Source: Hyphomicrobiales bacterium
Lineage (GTDB): Bacteria; Pseudomonadota; Alphaproteobacteria; Rhizobiales; Xanthobacteraceae
Direction: 5' to 3'
Assembly: GCA_026400425.1 (NCBI GenBank)
Contig: JAPLPC010000485.1
Location: 1-8,528, forward strand
DNA: 8,528 bases
The notes beneath the pieces are model-generated. The model was not told the origin of the DNA and made no database searches. It saw only the letters and a program-made list of their open reading frames with translations. Numbering within the stretch: the first letter of the stretch is position 1; the number at the start of each line of letters is the position of its first letter. Shown piece after piece: positions 1 to 5,994 of the stretch. Made by a program: the position numbers and the translations under genes.

Positions 1-1083
1 GGCGAAAGCCGTCGAGGCCAGCACCGTGCGGTTCAGGCGTCCCGCGATCTTCTCGATCCGCGCCGCCAGATTCACCGCGGGGCCGATGCAGGTGAAATCG
101 AGCCGGTCGCCGCCGCCGATATTGCCGTACAGCACCTTGCCCACATGCAAGGCCAGGCCGAAGCGAAACCGCTCCTCGACCAGATCTGTCCCGGCCCAAC
201 GCAATTGCGCGACGGCTGCGCAAGACGCATGTGCCGCCTCCAGCACGCGGCCGCACACAATAGGTAGCTCGTCCTCGCCGTCGGCGACTGGAAACACCGC
301 CAGCAGGCCGTCCCCCATGAATTTCAGCACTTCGCCGCCGTATTGCAGGATCGCGGGCACCTGACAATCGAAGTAGCGGTTGAGGATATCGACGACGTTC
401 TCCGGAGGTAACCGGTCGGACAGCGCCGTGAAGCCGCGCAGATCCGATAGCCAAATCACCGCCTGCATGGTTTCGGTATGCCCGCGCCGGATCTGCCCGG
501 CGAGAATGCGCGCGCCGGCGCGGGCGCCGACATAGTTGTCGAGCAGACCGGACGCCATGTGGCGGAGCAGATGGATCTCGATCATCCGGGCCAGTGCCGG
601 CATGACGCGGCGAATACCGTCGAGTTGCGGATCGGTGAAGCCTGCGGAATCGCGCGTCGTCCAGCTCGACGCATGAATGGCGCCGTCGGACATGTTGAGC
701 GGCAACGCGACATAGTCGGTGTTGCCCTCCGTGCGCAGATCGGCCAGCAGCGGCACGTTGCTGACTTCGTCGCCTGTCAGACGATGGCGCACTTCGATGC
801 CTTCGAAAAACACACGACGCAACGGGCTGAGCTGAAACTCATCGCCATCGTCCTCGCCATGCGCCATCGAGCCGATGTTGACCCCGCCTCCGGCGCGCCA
901 GATGAAACCACGCCCGAGCAAGCTTGGATGCAGCGTGCGCACGAACACCGCCACACGAAAGAGCGGGATGCCACAAGCCACCATGCGCTCGCAGGTCTCG
1001 GCCATGAACAGTTCGGTAACGACGGCCGAGCGAGCGCCATCGGCAAGCCAGGTGATGAGGTCGTTGAGGCGCGTCGTGTCCAT
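1..1083 (-). CDS. Class III adenylate cyclase, 3' end cut by window edge
   Basis: Makes cyclic AMP from ATP; probably cytoplasmic, since no membrane segment is visible. I translated the minus strand from the ATG at 1083-1081 and got 361 codons without a stop up to base 1, so the C-terminus lies outside. An in-frame TAG sits a few codons upstream, which fixes this as the earliest start; no strong ribosome-binding site is visible. The catalytic domain starts near residue 205. SDLRGFT gives metal-binding Asp214, KFMGDGLLAVF gives Lys254 and metal-binding Asp258, RLDFTCIGPAVNLAARIE gives Asp329, Asn338 and Arg342. The Lys254/Asp329 pair is the adenine-selecting combination of the family, so ATP is the expected substrate, and every catalytic position visible is intact. 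Residues 1-200 form an N-terminal region with the stretch VFVRTLHPSLLGRGFIW, a type I recall from many rhizobial cyclases; its ligand is unknown to me. It lies downstream of aroC on the same strand, after a 70-bp gap. Confidence 0.9.
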   Translation of the reverse strand, partial: MDTTRLNDLITWLADGARSAVVTELFMAETCERMVACGIPLFRVAVFVRTLHPSLLGRGFIWRAGGGVNIGSMAHGEDDGDEFQLSPLRRVFFEGIEVRHRLTGDEVSNVPLLADLRTEGNTDYVALPLNMSDGAIHASSWTTRDSAGFTDPQLDGIRRVMPALARMIEIHLLRHMASGLLDNYVGARAGARILAGQIRRGHTETMQAVIWLSDLRGFTALSDRLPPENVVDILNRYFDCQVPAILQYGGEVLKFMGDGLLAVFPVADGEDELPIVCGRVLEAAHASCAAVAQLRWAGTDLVEERFRFGLALHVGKVLYGNIGGGDRLDFTCIGPAVNLAARIEKIAGRLNRTVLASTAFA

Positions 1084-1115
1084 TGCGGAGATAGACTAGC
1101 ACAGCTGTCGCGCGC

Positions 1116-1145
1116 TTCTCCTTTCCTCTACGGGAAAAGATGAAG
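1116..1145 (-). terminator. Imperfect hairpin between aroC and the cyclase gene
   Basis: On the minus strand TTTCC (1137-1133) and GGAAA (1126-1122) can pair around a short loop. Pyrimidine-rich and purine-rich flanks extend the pairing imperfectly to about 1116-1145. It sits in the 70-bp gap after aroC and before the cyclase start. It could reduce read-through from the fabI-aroC transcript, but there is no clean U-tract, so this is a weak call. Confidence 0.25.
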
Positions 1146-1153
1146 CAATCGTC

Positions 1154-2239
1154 TCAGCCCACCTGGCCGCGGTGGCGGATGAAGTGATCGGCGATCACGC
1201 AGGCGACCATGGCTTCCGCGACCGGGACCGCGCGGATGCCGACGCAAGGGTCGTGGCGGCCCTTGGTGAGGATGTCCGTATCGGCACCGCCGCGGTCCAC
1301 CGTCTTGCGCGGCGACAGGATCGACGAGGTCGGTTTCACTGCAAAACGCGCGACGATCGCCTGGCCGGTCGAGATCCCACCGAGAATGCCGCCGGCATGG
1401 TTCGACATAAAATTCGGCCCGTGATTGCCCATCCGCATTTCGTCGGCGTTTTCCTCGCCGGTCAGCGCTGCAGCATCGAACCCGTCGCCGATCTCGACGC
1501 CCTTGACCGCGTTAATGCTCATCAGCGCGGCAGCAATGTCAGAGTCGAGCTTGCCATAGATCGGCGCGCCCAGGCCGACAGGCACCCCATCGGCCACCAC
1601 CTCGATCACCGCGCCAATGGACGAGCCGGACTTGCGGATGGCGTCGAGATAATCGGCATAGAACGCGGCCTTCTCCGCATCGGGACAGAAGAACGGATTG
1701 TTGCCGACCTCGTCCCAATTCCAGTTGCTGCGATCGATCTTGTGCGGCCCCATCTGCACCAGCGCGGCACGGACATTCACGCCCGGAACGACTTTGCGCG
1801 CGATGGCGCCCGCCGCCACGCGGGTCGCAGTCTCCCGCGCCGAGGAGCGACCGCCGCCGCGATAGTCGCGCAGGCCGTATTTGGCGTCATAAGTGAAGTC
1901 GGCATGGCCGGGACGGAATTTGTCCTTGATGTCCGAATAGTCCTTGGAGCGCTGGTCGGTGTTTTCGATCAGCAGCGCTATCGGCGTGCCGGTCGTGACC
2001 TGCGCTCCGGTCTGCGGATGCGCCATCACGCCGGACAGGATCTTCACCGCATCAGCCTCCTGCCGCTGCGTGGTGAAACGCGACTGGCCGGGGCGGCGGC
2101 GATCGAGATCGAGCTGGATCTCGGCGGCTTCGATCGGGATCAGCGGCGGACAGCCATCGACCACGCAGCCGATCGCCACGCCATGGCTTTCGCCGAAGGT
2201 GGTAACCCGGAACATATGGCCAAAGGTGTTGTGGGACAT
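1154..2239 (-). CDS. aroC: Chorismate synthase
   Basis: Last step of the shikimate pathway: converts 5-enolpyruvylshikimate-3-phosphate to chorismate, the precursor of aromatic amino acids, folate and quinones; a cytoplasmic enzyme needing reduced FMN. The 361-residue protein matches the usual family length. Visible signatures, in order: FGESHG with His19, RPGQSRFTTQRQEAD at 49-63, RPGHADFTYDAKYG with His112, GGGRSSARETATRVAAGA at 128-145, and near the end RGGADTDILTKGRHDP followed by GIRAVPVAEAM. All three classic chorismate synthase signature regions are present, with nothing truncated. The ATG at 2239 begins the conserved MSHNTFGHMFRVTTFGESHG start; the ribosome-binding site is weak. It follows the phosphatase gene by 63 bp on the same strand, so it is probably the third gene of a fabI-phosphatase-aroC transcript. 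Confidence 0.98.
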   Translation of the reverse strand: MSHNTFGHMFRVTTFGESHGVAIGCVVDGCPPLIPIEAAEIQLDLDRRRPGQSRFTTQRQEADAVKILSGVMAHPQTGAQVTTGTPIALLIENTDQRSKDYSDIKDKFRPGHADFTYDAKYGLRDYRGGGRSSARETATRVAAGAIARKVVPGVNVRAALVQMGPHKIDRSNWNWDEVGNNPFFCPDAEKAAFYADYLDAIRKSGSSIGAVIEVVADGVPVGLGAPIYGKLDSDIAAALMSINAVKGVEIGDGFDAAALTGEENADEMRMGNHGPNFMSNHAGGILGGISTGQAIVARFAVKPTSSILSPRKTVDRGGADTDILTKGRHDPCVGIRAVPVAEAMVACVIADHFIRHRGQVG

Positions 2240-2302
2240 GAAACGCTCGCTGTTGGAGCGGATGTCGTAACGCGGGTGGTTCAGAGGGTCAAATGGCGCG
2301 GG

Positions 2303-2902
2303 TCAGCTGAACTTCTCCAGCCCGGATTCGCTGAATACATAGACCGCGCCTTGCTGGATCGGCAGTTCGGACACGCCGTCCGGCGTATCCATGCCGAGCG
2401 CCACCATCAGCGCGCGGCAGGTGCCGCCATGAGACACCGCGACGACATCGCCGGTCAGCTCCGATGCCCAGGCGCGGACGCGTTCCTGCACCTCGACATA
2501 GCTCTCGCCGCCCGGCGCGGGCAGGGTCCATTTATCGGCGAGACGTGCGGCAAACAGATCGGGATGTGCTGCCTCCTGCTCGGCCAGCGTCAGCCCTTCC
2601 CAGTCGCCATAGACGATCTCGCGCAGGCGGTCGTCGAGCGCGTAGTCGTCATGGGGAACGGCCAGTTGCGCGCGCACCAACTCCATGGTGTGGCGGGCAC
2701 GACCGAGCGGGCTGGCGACGAAGGCCAGGTCGGTCGTGTTGCGATTGTCGCGCGCCAGCAGGTCCCTCAACACCGTGCCGGCATGGCTCGCCTGCTCGCG
2801 GCCGAGATCGTTGAGCGGAATGTCCTTGGCGCCCTGAAAACGGCCCAAGGCATTCCACTCCGTCTGGCCGTGGCGGATAAAATAGATGACCGGCTTGGGC
2901 AT
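2303..2902 (-). CDS. Histidine phosphatase family protein (phosphoglycerate mutase-like)
   Basis: A 199-residue member of the histidine phosphatase superfamily, which transfers phosphate through a phospho-histidine. The sequence shows IRHGQTEWN with nucleophile His11 and Arg10, RFQGAKDIPLNDLGREQA, SPLGRAR with Arg68, REIVYGDWEG with probable acid Glu95, and VAVSHGG with second His158, so the active site looks complete. Length fits the cofactor-dependent mutase/broad phosphatase branch; I cannot tell the substrate, and such proteins are often annotated as phosphoglycerate mutase without proof. I chose the ATG at 2902-2900 because it begins the conserved MPKPVIYFIRHG; the same frame stays open far upstream through fabI, but that part is a shadow. 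It starts 11 bp after the fabI stop, suggesting translational coupling, and no strong ribosome-binding site is visible. aroC follows. Confidence 0.93.
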   Translation of the reverse strand: MPKPVIYFIRHGQTEWNALGRFQGAKDIPLNDLGREQASHAGTVLRDLLARDNRNTTDLAFVASPLGRARHTMELVRAQLAVPHDDYALDDRLREIVYGDWEGLTLAEQEAAHPDLFAARLADKWTLPAPGGESYVEVQERVRAWASELTGDVVAVSHGGTCRALMVALGMDTPDGVSELPIQQGAVYVFSESGLEKFS

Positions 2903-2913
2903 GAAGGACTGCG

Positions 2914-3666
2914 TTATTCCGCGCTGCCCATGCGGATATCCGGCGCATCCGGCACCTTGGTGCCAAGCACGTGATAGCCGGCATCGACGTGATGCACTTC
3001 GCCGGTGACGCCGCTCGACAGATCCGACAGGAAATACATCGAGCTCTGGCCGACTTCGTCGATCGAGACGTTCTTGCGCAGCGGCGCGTTCACTTCGTTG
3101 TATTTCAGCAGGTAGCGCGAGTCGGCGATGCCCGCGAATGCTAGCGTCTTGATCGGACCGGCGGAGATCGCGTTGACGCGGATGCCCTTGGCGCCCAGCA
3201 TCCACTTTTCGGCGCCGTAATAGGTGAGCGTAACGATCGAGCCGCCTTCGGTCATCAGCTTCTCGGCGCGCTGCGCGATGGCGGTCAGCGAGTAGCAGGA
3301 GATCAGCATGCTCTTGCTGAAATTTTCCGCCGACGTATCGACATAGCGGCCTTCGAGCTCGTTCTTGTCGGAGAACGCGATGGCGTGGACGACGAAATCG
3401 ATCTTGCCCCACTTCGCCTTCAGACGATCGAACACCGCGTCGATGGTGGCGGGATCGGTGACGTCGCAATGGCCGAGCAGTTCGGCGCCGAGTTCGGCAG
3501 CCAGCGGCTCGACCCGCTTCTTCAGGGCATCGCCCTGATAGGTCAGCGCAATTTCGGCGCCCTGCGCCTGGCATGCCTTGGCGATGCCCCAGGCGATAGA
3601 GCGGTTGTTGGCGACGCCCAGAATGACACCACGCTTGCCCTTCATCAGGCCTGACACTTCGCTCAT
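2914..3666 (-). CDS. fabI: Enoyl-ACP reductase FabI, internally deleted in the catalytic region
   Basis: FabI reduces trans-2-enoyl-ACP with NADH in the last step of each fatty acid elongation cycle. The family assignment is clear: NAD-binding GVANNRSIAWG at 17-27, HCDVTD at 66-71, HAIAFSDK at 94-101, SIVTLTYYGAEK at 143-154, VNAISAGPIKT at 164-174, and the C-terminal VTGEVHHVDAGYHV. The start ATG at 3666 has GGAGG 4 bp upstream. The protein has 250 residues against roughly 260-275 for the family. After GAEKWM (151-156) it goes directly to LGAKGIRVNA, so about 23 residues that normally carry the Y-x6-K catalytic Tyr and Lys (Tyr156 and Lys163 in E. coli) are absent; the junction is between bases 3198 and 3199 and is in frame. 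The substrate loop also reads TLAFAGIADSR instead of the usual TLAASGI-DFR. Probably inactive as a reductase, or a sequence error; a second reductase would be expected elsewhere. First gene of the minus-strand cluster. Confidence 0.9.
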   Translation of the reverse strand: MSEVSGLMKGKRGVILGVANNRSIAWGIAKACQAQGAEIALTYQGDALKKRVEPLAAELGAELLGHCDVTDPATIDAVFDRLKAKWGKIDFVVHAIAFSDKNELEGRYVDTSAENFSKSMLISCYSLTAIAQRAEKLMTEGGSIVTLTYYGAEKWMLGAKGIRVNAISAGPIKTLAFAGIADSRYLLKYNEVNAPLRKNVSIDEVGQSSMYFLSDLSSGVTGEVHHVDAGYHVLGTKVPDAPDIRMGSAE

Positions 3667-3670
3667 ATCG

Positions 3671-3675
3671 CCTCC
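3671..3675 (-). promoter_or_regulatory. fabI ribosome-binding site
   Basis: Minus-strand GGAGG lies 4 bp before the ATG at 3666 and supports that start. It is the clearest ribosome-binding site of the left-hand gene cluster, so fabI still looks equipped for strong translation despite its damaged coding region. Confidence 0.7.
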
Positions 3676-3718
3676 GTTTCGCTGGCCGGCGAGCTTTCGC
3701 GCCGAACCTCAAATCTGC

Positions 3719-3760
3719 CTTTGGGGTACACCAGCACTGCTGCAGGGTATAGCCCCAAAG
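3719..3760. promoter_or_regulatory. 42-bp imperfect palindrome in the fabI/sigma divergent region
   Basis: Arms CTTTGGGG (3719-3726) and CCCCAAAG (3753-3760) are perfect inverted repeats. Inside them TACACC (3727-3732) roughly mirrors GGGTATA (3745-3751) with an extra base, and the centre contains CAGCA/TGCTG. The element starts 53 bp upstream of the fabI start and ends 130 bp upstream of the sigma factor start. It could be an operator for one or both divergent genes, or an RNA hairpin in a leader. Which of these cannot be decided from sequence. Confidence 0.5.
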
Positions 3761-3799
3761 TGGCCCGTGAACGCGCCGTTTACCCTCTGCCCCAGCGCC

Positions 3800-3827
3800 G
3801 GAATAGACGCCCGGACAAGGTGTTATG
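3800..3827 (+). promoter_or_regulatory. Possible ECF-type promoter before the sigma factor gene
   Basis: GGAATA (3800-3805), a 16-bp spacer, then GTTATG (3822-3827). ECF sigma factors typically recognise a GGAA-like -35 element and often activate their own gene, so this arrangement about 60 bp before the sigma start suggests autoregulation. The match is short and could be chance. Confidence 0.3.
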
Positions 3828-3889
3828 ATGGGTGTGGCAATTGTGGCCGTACGACATACCGATGGACCCCAGGCGATGGCAACGGCCTC

Positions 3890-4378
3890 ATGAACGCGTT
3901 TCGGGATGGCGTGGAAAGCATGATTCCCGCGCTGCGGCGGTATGCCCGCGCGCTGGCACGCGACAGCGATATTGCCGACGACCTGGTCCAGGACACGCTG
4001 GTGCGGGCGCTGCGTTCGGAAAAACTCTTTCTGGGCGGCGACTTGCGCAGCTGGCTCTATACGATCCTGACCAACCTCAATCGCAACCGCCGCCGCTCGC
4101 TGGCGCGCAAACCCGTCTTCACCGAACTGTACGACAACAATGCCGACGCGTCAGGCACCGAAGCCGAAGGCCGCGACATCTCGCGAGCCTTGGCCCATCT
4201 CGTGGAGGAGCAGCGCTCGGTGCTGCTGCTCGTGATGCTCGAAGGGCTGAGCTATCGCGAAGTCGCCGACATCCAGGGGGTGCCGATCGGCACCGTGATG
4301 TCGCGCCTCGCCCGCGCCCGTGCCCACGTCAAAGCCTATCTCGACGGCGAGCGCCCTGCGCTCCGCGCGGTCAAGTGA
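3890..4378 (+). CDS. ECF-family RNA polymerase sigma factor
   Basis: A 162-residue alternative sigma factor of the extracytoplasmic function type, which directs RNA polymerase to a stress or signal regulon. Region 2 spans about residues 11-72: RYARALARDSDIADDLVQDTLVRAL, then LRSWLYTILTNLNRNRRR. Region 4 spans about 100-150: LVEEQRSVLLLVMLEGLSYREVADIQGVPIGTVMSRLARAR, a helix-turn-helix that reads the -35 element. There is no region 3, as expected for ECF factors. I chose the ATG at 3890; the frame is open farther upstream, but that part overlaps the divergent promoter region and lacks family similarity. A second ATG at 3920 (before IPALRRYAR) remains possible, and no strong ribosome-binding site distinguishes them. 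The anti-sigma gene starts 16 bp after its stop, as in a regulated sigma/anti-sigma operon. I cannot assign the ECF group with confidence. Confidence 0.93.
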   Translation: MNAFRDGVESMIPALRRYARALARDSDIADDLVQDTLVRALRSEKLFLGGDLRSWLYTILTNLNRNRRRSLARKPVFTELYDNNADASGTEAEGRDISRALAHLVEEQRSVLLLVMLEGLSYREVADIQGVPIGTVMSRLARARAHVKAYLDGERPALRAVK

Positions 4379-4394
4379 TTGCAGAGGACCGACC

Positions 4395-5171
4395 ATGACC
4401 GATCCGAACATCCCCGTCACCGAAGACGAATTGCACGCCTTCGTCGATGACGAATTGCCGGCCGAACGGCGCGCCGATGTGGAGGCCTGGCTGAAGGCAC
4501 ATCCGGACGACGCCGAGCGCGTCCGCAGCTGGCGCAGCATGGCTGAGCTGTTGCACGCCCGTTACGACGCCGTTGCCGAAGAGCCGGTGCCACAGCGGCT
4601 CGAACTCGAACGGCTGACCCGGCAATCGCAATCGCGGCCTTGGATATACGGCGCCGTCGCTGCAGCGCTGGTGGCGTTTTTGGCCGGCGGCAGCATCGGC
4701 TGGCTGGCGCATGGGGCATCGACATCGACGTCGAGTTTCCAGACATTTGCACTGGACGCGCTCGATGCGCACCGGACCTATGTGGTGGAAGTCCGCCATC
4801 CCGTCGAAGTCGAAGGCTCCGACCGCGCCCATCTGCAGCAATGGCTGTCGAAGCGCGTCGGCTATACGATCAAGGCACCGGACCTCGAGAGCGCCGGGTT
4901 GAAGCTGGTCGGCGGACGGCTGCTGCCTGGCCCGGATACGCCGGCGGCGTTCTTCATGTACGAGACCCCGAGCGGCGAGCGCTTCACGCTGTATACGTCG
5001 CGCGCCAGGACCGACACGACCTCGATGCGCTTTGCCGAACAGGACAAGGATGGCGCCATGTTCTGGGCCGACAAGGGCGTCGGCTATGTGGTGTCAGGCA
5101 CATCCGACAAAGCGCGGCTGAACACGGTGGCGCGGGCGATCTACGATCAGACGGACAAGGCCGGGGGATAG
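4395..5171 (+). CDS. Membrane-anchored anti-sigma factor
   Basis: A 258-residue protein expected to hold the upstream ECF sigma factor inactive at the inner membrane and release it on a signal. Residues 8-60 look like an anti-sigma domain (ELHAFVDDELPAERRADVEAWLKAHPDD). The usual zinc-binding Cys pair is replaced by HPDDAERV, so this is a non-zinc version. One membrane helix lies at about 83-106 (WIYGAVAAALVAFLAGGSIG), giving a cytoplasmic N-terminus and a periplasmic domain of about 150 residues. That domain contains HPVEVEGSDRAHLQQWLSKRVGY, FMYETPSGERFTLYTSR and a late GVGYVVSG stretch, which resemble sensory domains of proteobacterial transmembrane anti-sigma factors. The ATG at 4395 has AGAGGA about 7 bp upstream; the frame is open earlier but overlaps the sigma gene. 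The signal sensed is unknown. Confidence 0.88.
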   Translation: MTDPNIPVTEDELHAFVDDELPAERRADVEAWLKAHPDDAERVRSWRSMAELLHARYDAVAEEPVPQRLELERLTRQSQSRPWIYGAVAAALVAFLAGGSIGWLAHGASTSTSSFQTFALDALDAHRTYVVEVRHPVEVEGSDRAHLQQWLSKRVGYTIKAPDLESAGLKLVGGRLLPGPDTPAAFFMYETPSGERFTLYTSRARTDTTSMRFAEQDKDGAMFWADKGVGYVVSGTSDKARLNTVARAIYDQTDKAGG

Positions 5172-5198
5172 TCCCCTCGGCGGTGCATGTCATCATGC
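5161..5198. terminator. Two small hairpins between convergent genes
   Basis: CCG-GGGGA (5161-5168) pairs with TCCCC-T-CGG (5172-5180) around the TAG stop codon of the anti-sigma gene, an 8-bp stem with one bulged T. Next, GCATG (5185-5189) pairs with CATGC (5194-5198) around TCAT. They lie at the meeting point of the anti-sigma (plus) and SIMPL (minus) genes, a natural place for bidirectional termination. Neither has a U-tract. Confidence 0.35.
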
Positions 5199-5207
5199 CC
5201 GCTGCCG

Positions 5208-5915
5208 TCATGGCGTCGGCTTGATGTCCCACGATACGCTGACATTCACCCGCAGCACTTCCTCGCCCTGGGCCACCGGAGCCGAGGTGAAATCGGCGGC
5301 GGCTTTGCGCAGCATCATCGGTGCCGGCGCGCTGCCGCTGTCTTCTGAGATGTTGATCGGCGCGCCGAGTGTGACGCCTGCGGCCTTGGCATAAAGCTCA
5401 GCCTTGCGGCGCGCATCCGCAACCGCCTGCGTCCGCGCCTCGTCGAGCAGTTGAGACGCCTTGGTGACGATGAAATTGATGCCGCCGACCTCATTGGCGC
5501 CCGCCGTGACCAGCGTATCGATGGTGGCAGCAACCTTCGTCACATCGCGGACCCGTACGGTGACACGGTTGCTGGCGCGATAGCCGGAGATGACGCTCGG
5601 GCCGCCGTTCTGCCGGGGCTGCTGCGCATATTGCGGCGACAACGACAGCCGCGACGTCTGCAGGTCCTTGTCGTCGATGCCGGCATTCTTGAGCGCCAGC
5701 AACACCTTGCCCATGGCGATGTTGTTGGCCTCGGATGCTTCGCGCGCAGTCTTGGCGTCCGAGGTGACGCCGCCATCGACGAGGGCGAGATCCGGCGGCA
5801 CCGACACACTGCCCTCACCGGATACGGTGATCATTGGCGGTGCAGGTGTCTGGGCGACAGCGGGGGTGGCGATCAGCGCGATACCGAGAGCGGCAAGTTT
5901 CATATGATTTTTCAT
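5208..5915 (-). CDS. Exported SIMPL domain (DUF541) protein
   Basis: A 235-residue protein, exported to the periplasm or outer face. A signal peptide covers about residues 1-21 (MKNHMKLAALGIALIATPAVA, likely cut after AVA). The SIMPL domain fills residues 28-233, with VSGEGSVSVPPDLA at 31-44, SGYRASNRVTVRVRD at 110-124 and DARRKAELYAKAAGVTLG at 167-184. Family members are widespread and poorly understood; some are linked to oxidative stress protection or to channel-like assemblies, and no catalytic site is known. I chose the ATG at 5915 because GAGGG lies 7 bp upstream; an earlier in-frame ATG at 5939 would put charged residues before the signal peptide, and a later one at 5903 lacks a ribosome-binding site. 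It lies 79 bp downstream of another exported-protein gene on the same strand. Confidence 0.9.
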   Translation of the reverse strand: MKNHMKLAALGIALIATPAVAQTPAPPMITVSGEGSVSVPPDLALVDGGVTSDAKTAREASEANNIAMGKVLLALKNAGIDDKDLQTSRLSLSPQYAQQPRQNGGPSVISGYRASNRVTVRVRDVTKVAATIDTLVTAGANEVGGINFIVTKASQLLDEARTQAVADARRKAELYAKAAGVTLGAPINISEDSGSAPAPMMLRKAAADFTSAPVAQGEEVLRVNVSVSWDIKPTP

Positions 5916-5939
5916 GCCGAAACCCTCGTCACCGTCCAA

Positions 5940-5971
5940 GGCTTCTTTATGGCGGCTTCTTTATGACCGCC
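5940..5971. repeat. Tandem 12-bp repeat and small hairpin upstream of the SIMPL gene
   Basis: GGCTTCTTTATG occurs at 5940-5951 and again at 5954-5965, a 14-bp period. GGCGG (5951-5955) can pair with CCGCC (5967-5971) around the second copy. The element lies 25 bp before the SIMPL start, in the 79-bp gap after the upstream gene's stop. It may be a binding site pair, a leader structure or a simple local duplication. Confidence 0.5.
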
Positions 5972-5994
5972 TCTTGATTAAGCCGGCCGCGTCG

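Noticed and set aside
478..1143. Plus-strand frame of 221 codons opposite the cyclase
   Set aside because: The minus strand encodes an unmistakable cyclase catalytic domain over the same bases; the plus-strand product has no motif.
1172..2974. Open frame of 600 codons on the plus strand across aroC and the phosphatase gene
   Set aside because: It is antisense to two clearly conserved genes, contains His/Arg/Asp-rich composition typical of GC-rich shadow frames and has no recognisable motif.
3688..3703. GGCG/CGCC mini-hairpin close to the fabI start
   Set aside because: Only four paired bases with a mismatch beyond, expected by chance at this GC content.
2303..3712. Minus-strand frame of 469 codons that would fuse a long N-terminus to the phosphatase
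   Set aside because: The extra part is fabI read in another frame; the conserved phosphatase N-terminus begins at the ATG at 2902, right after the fabI stop.
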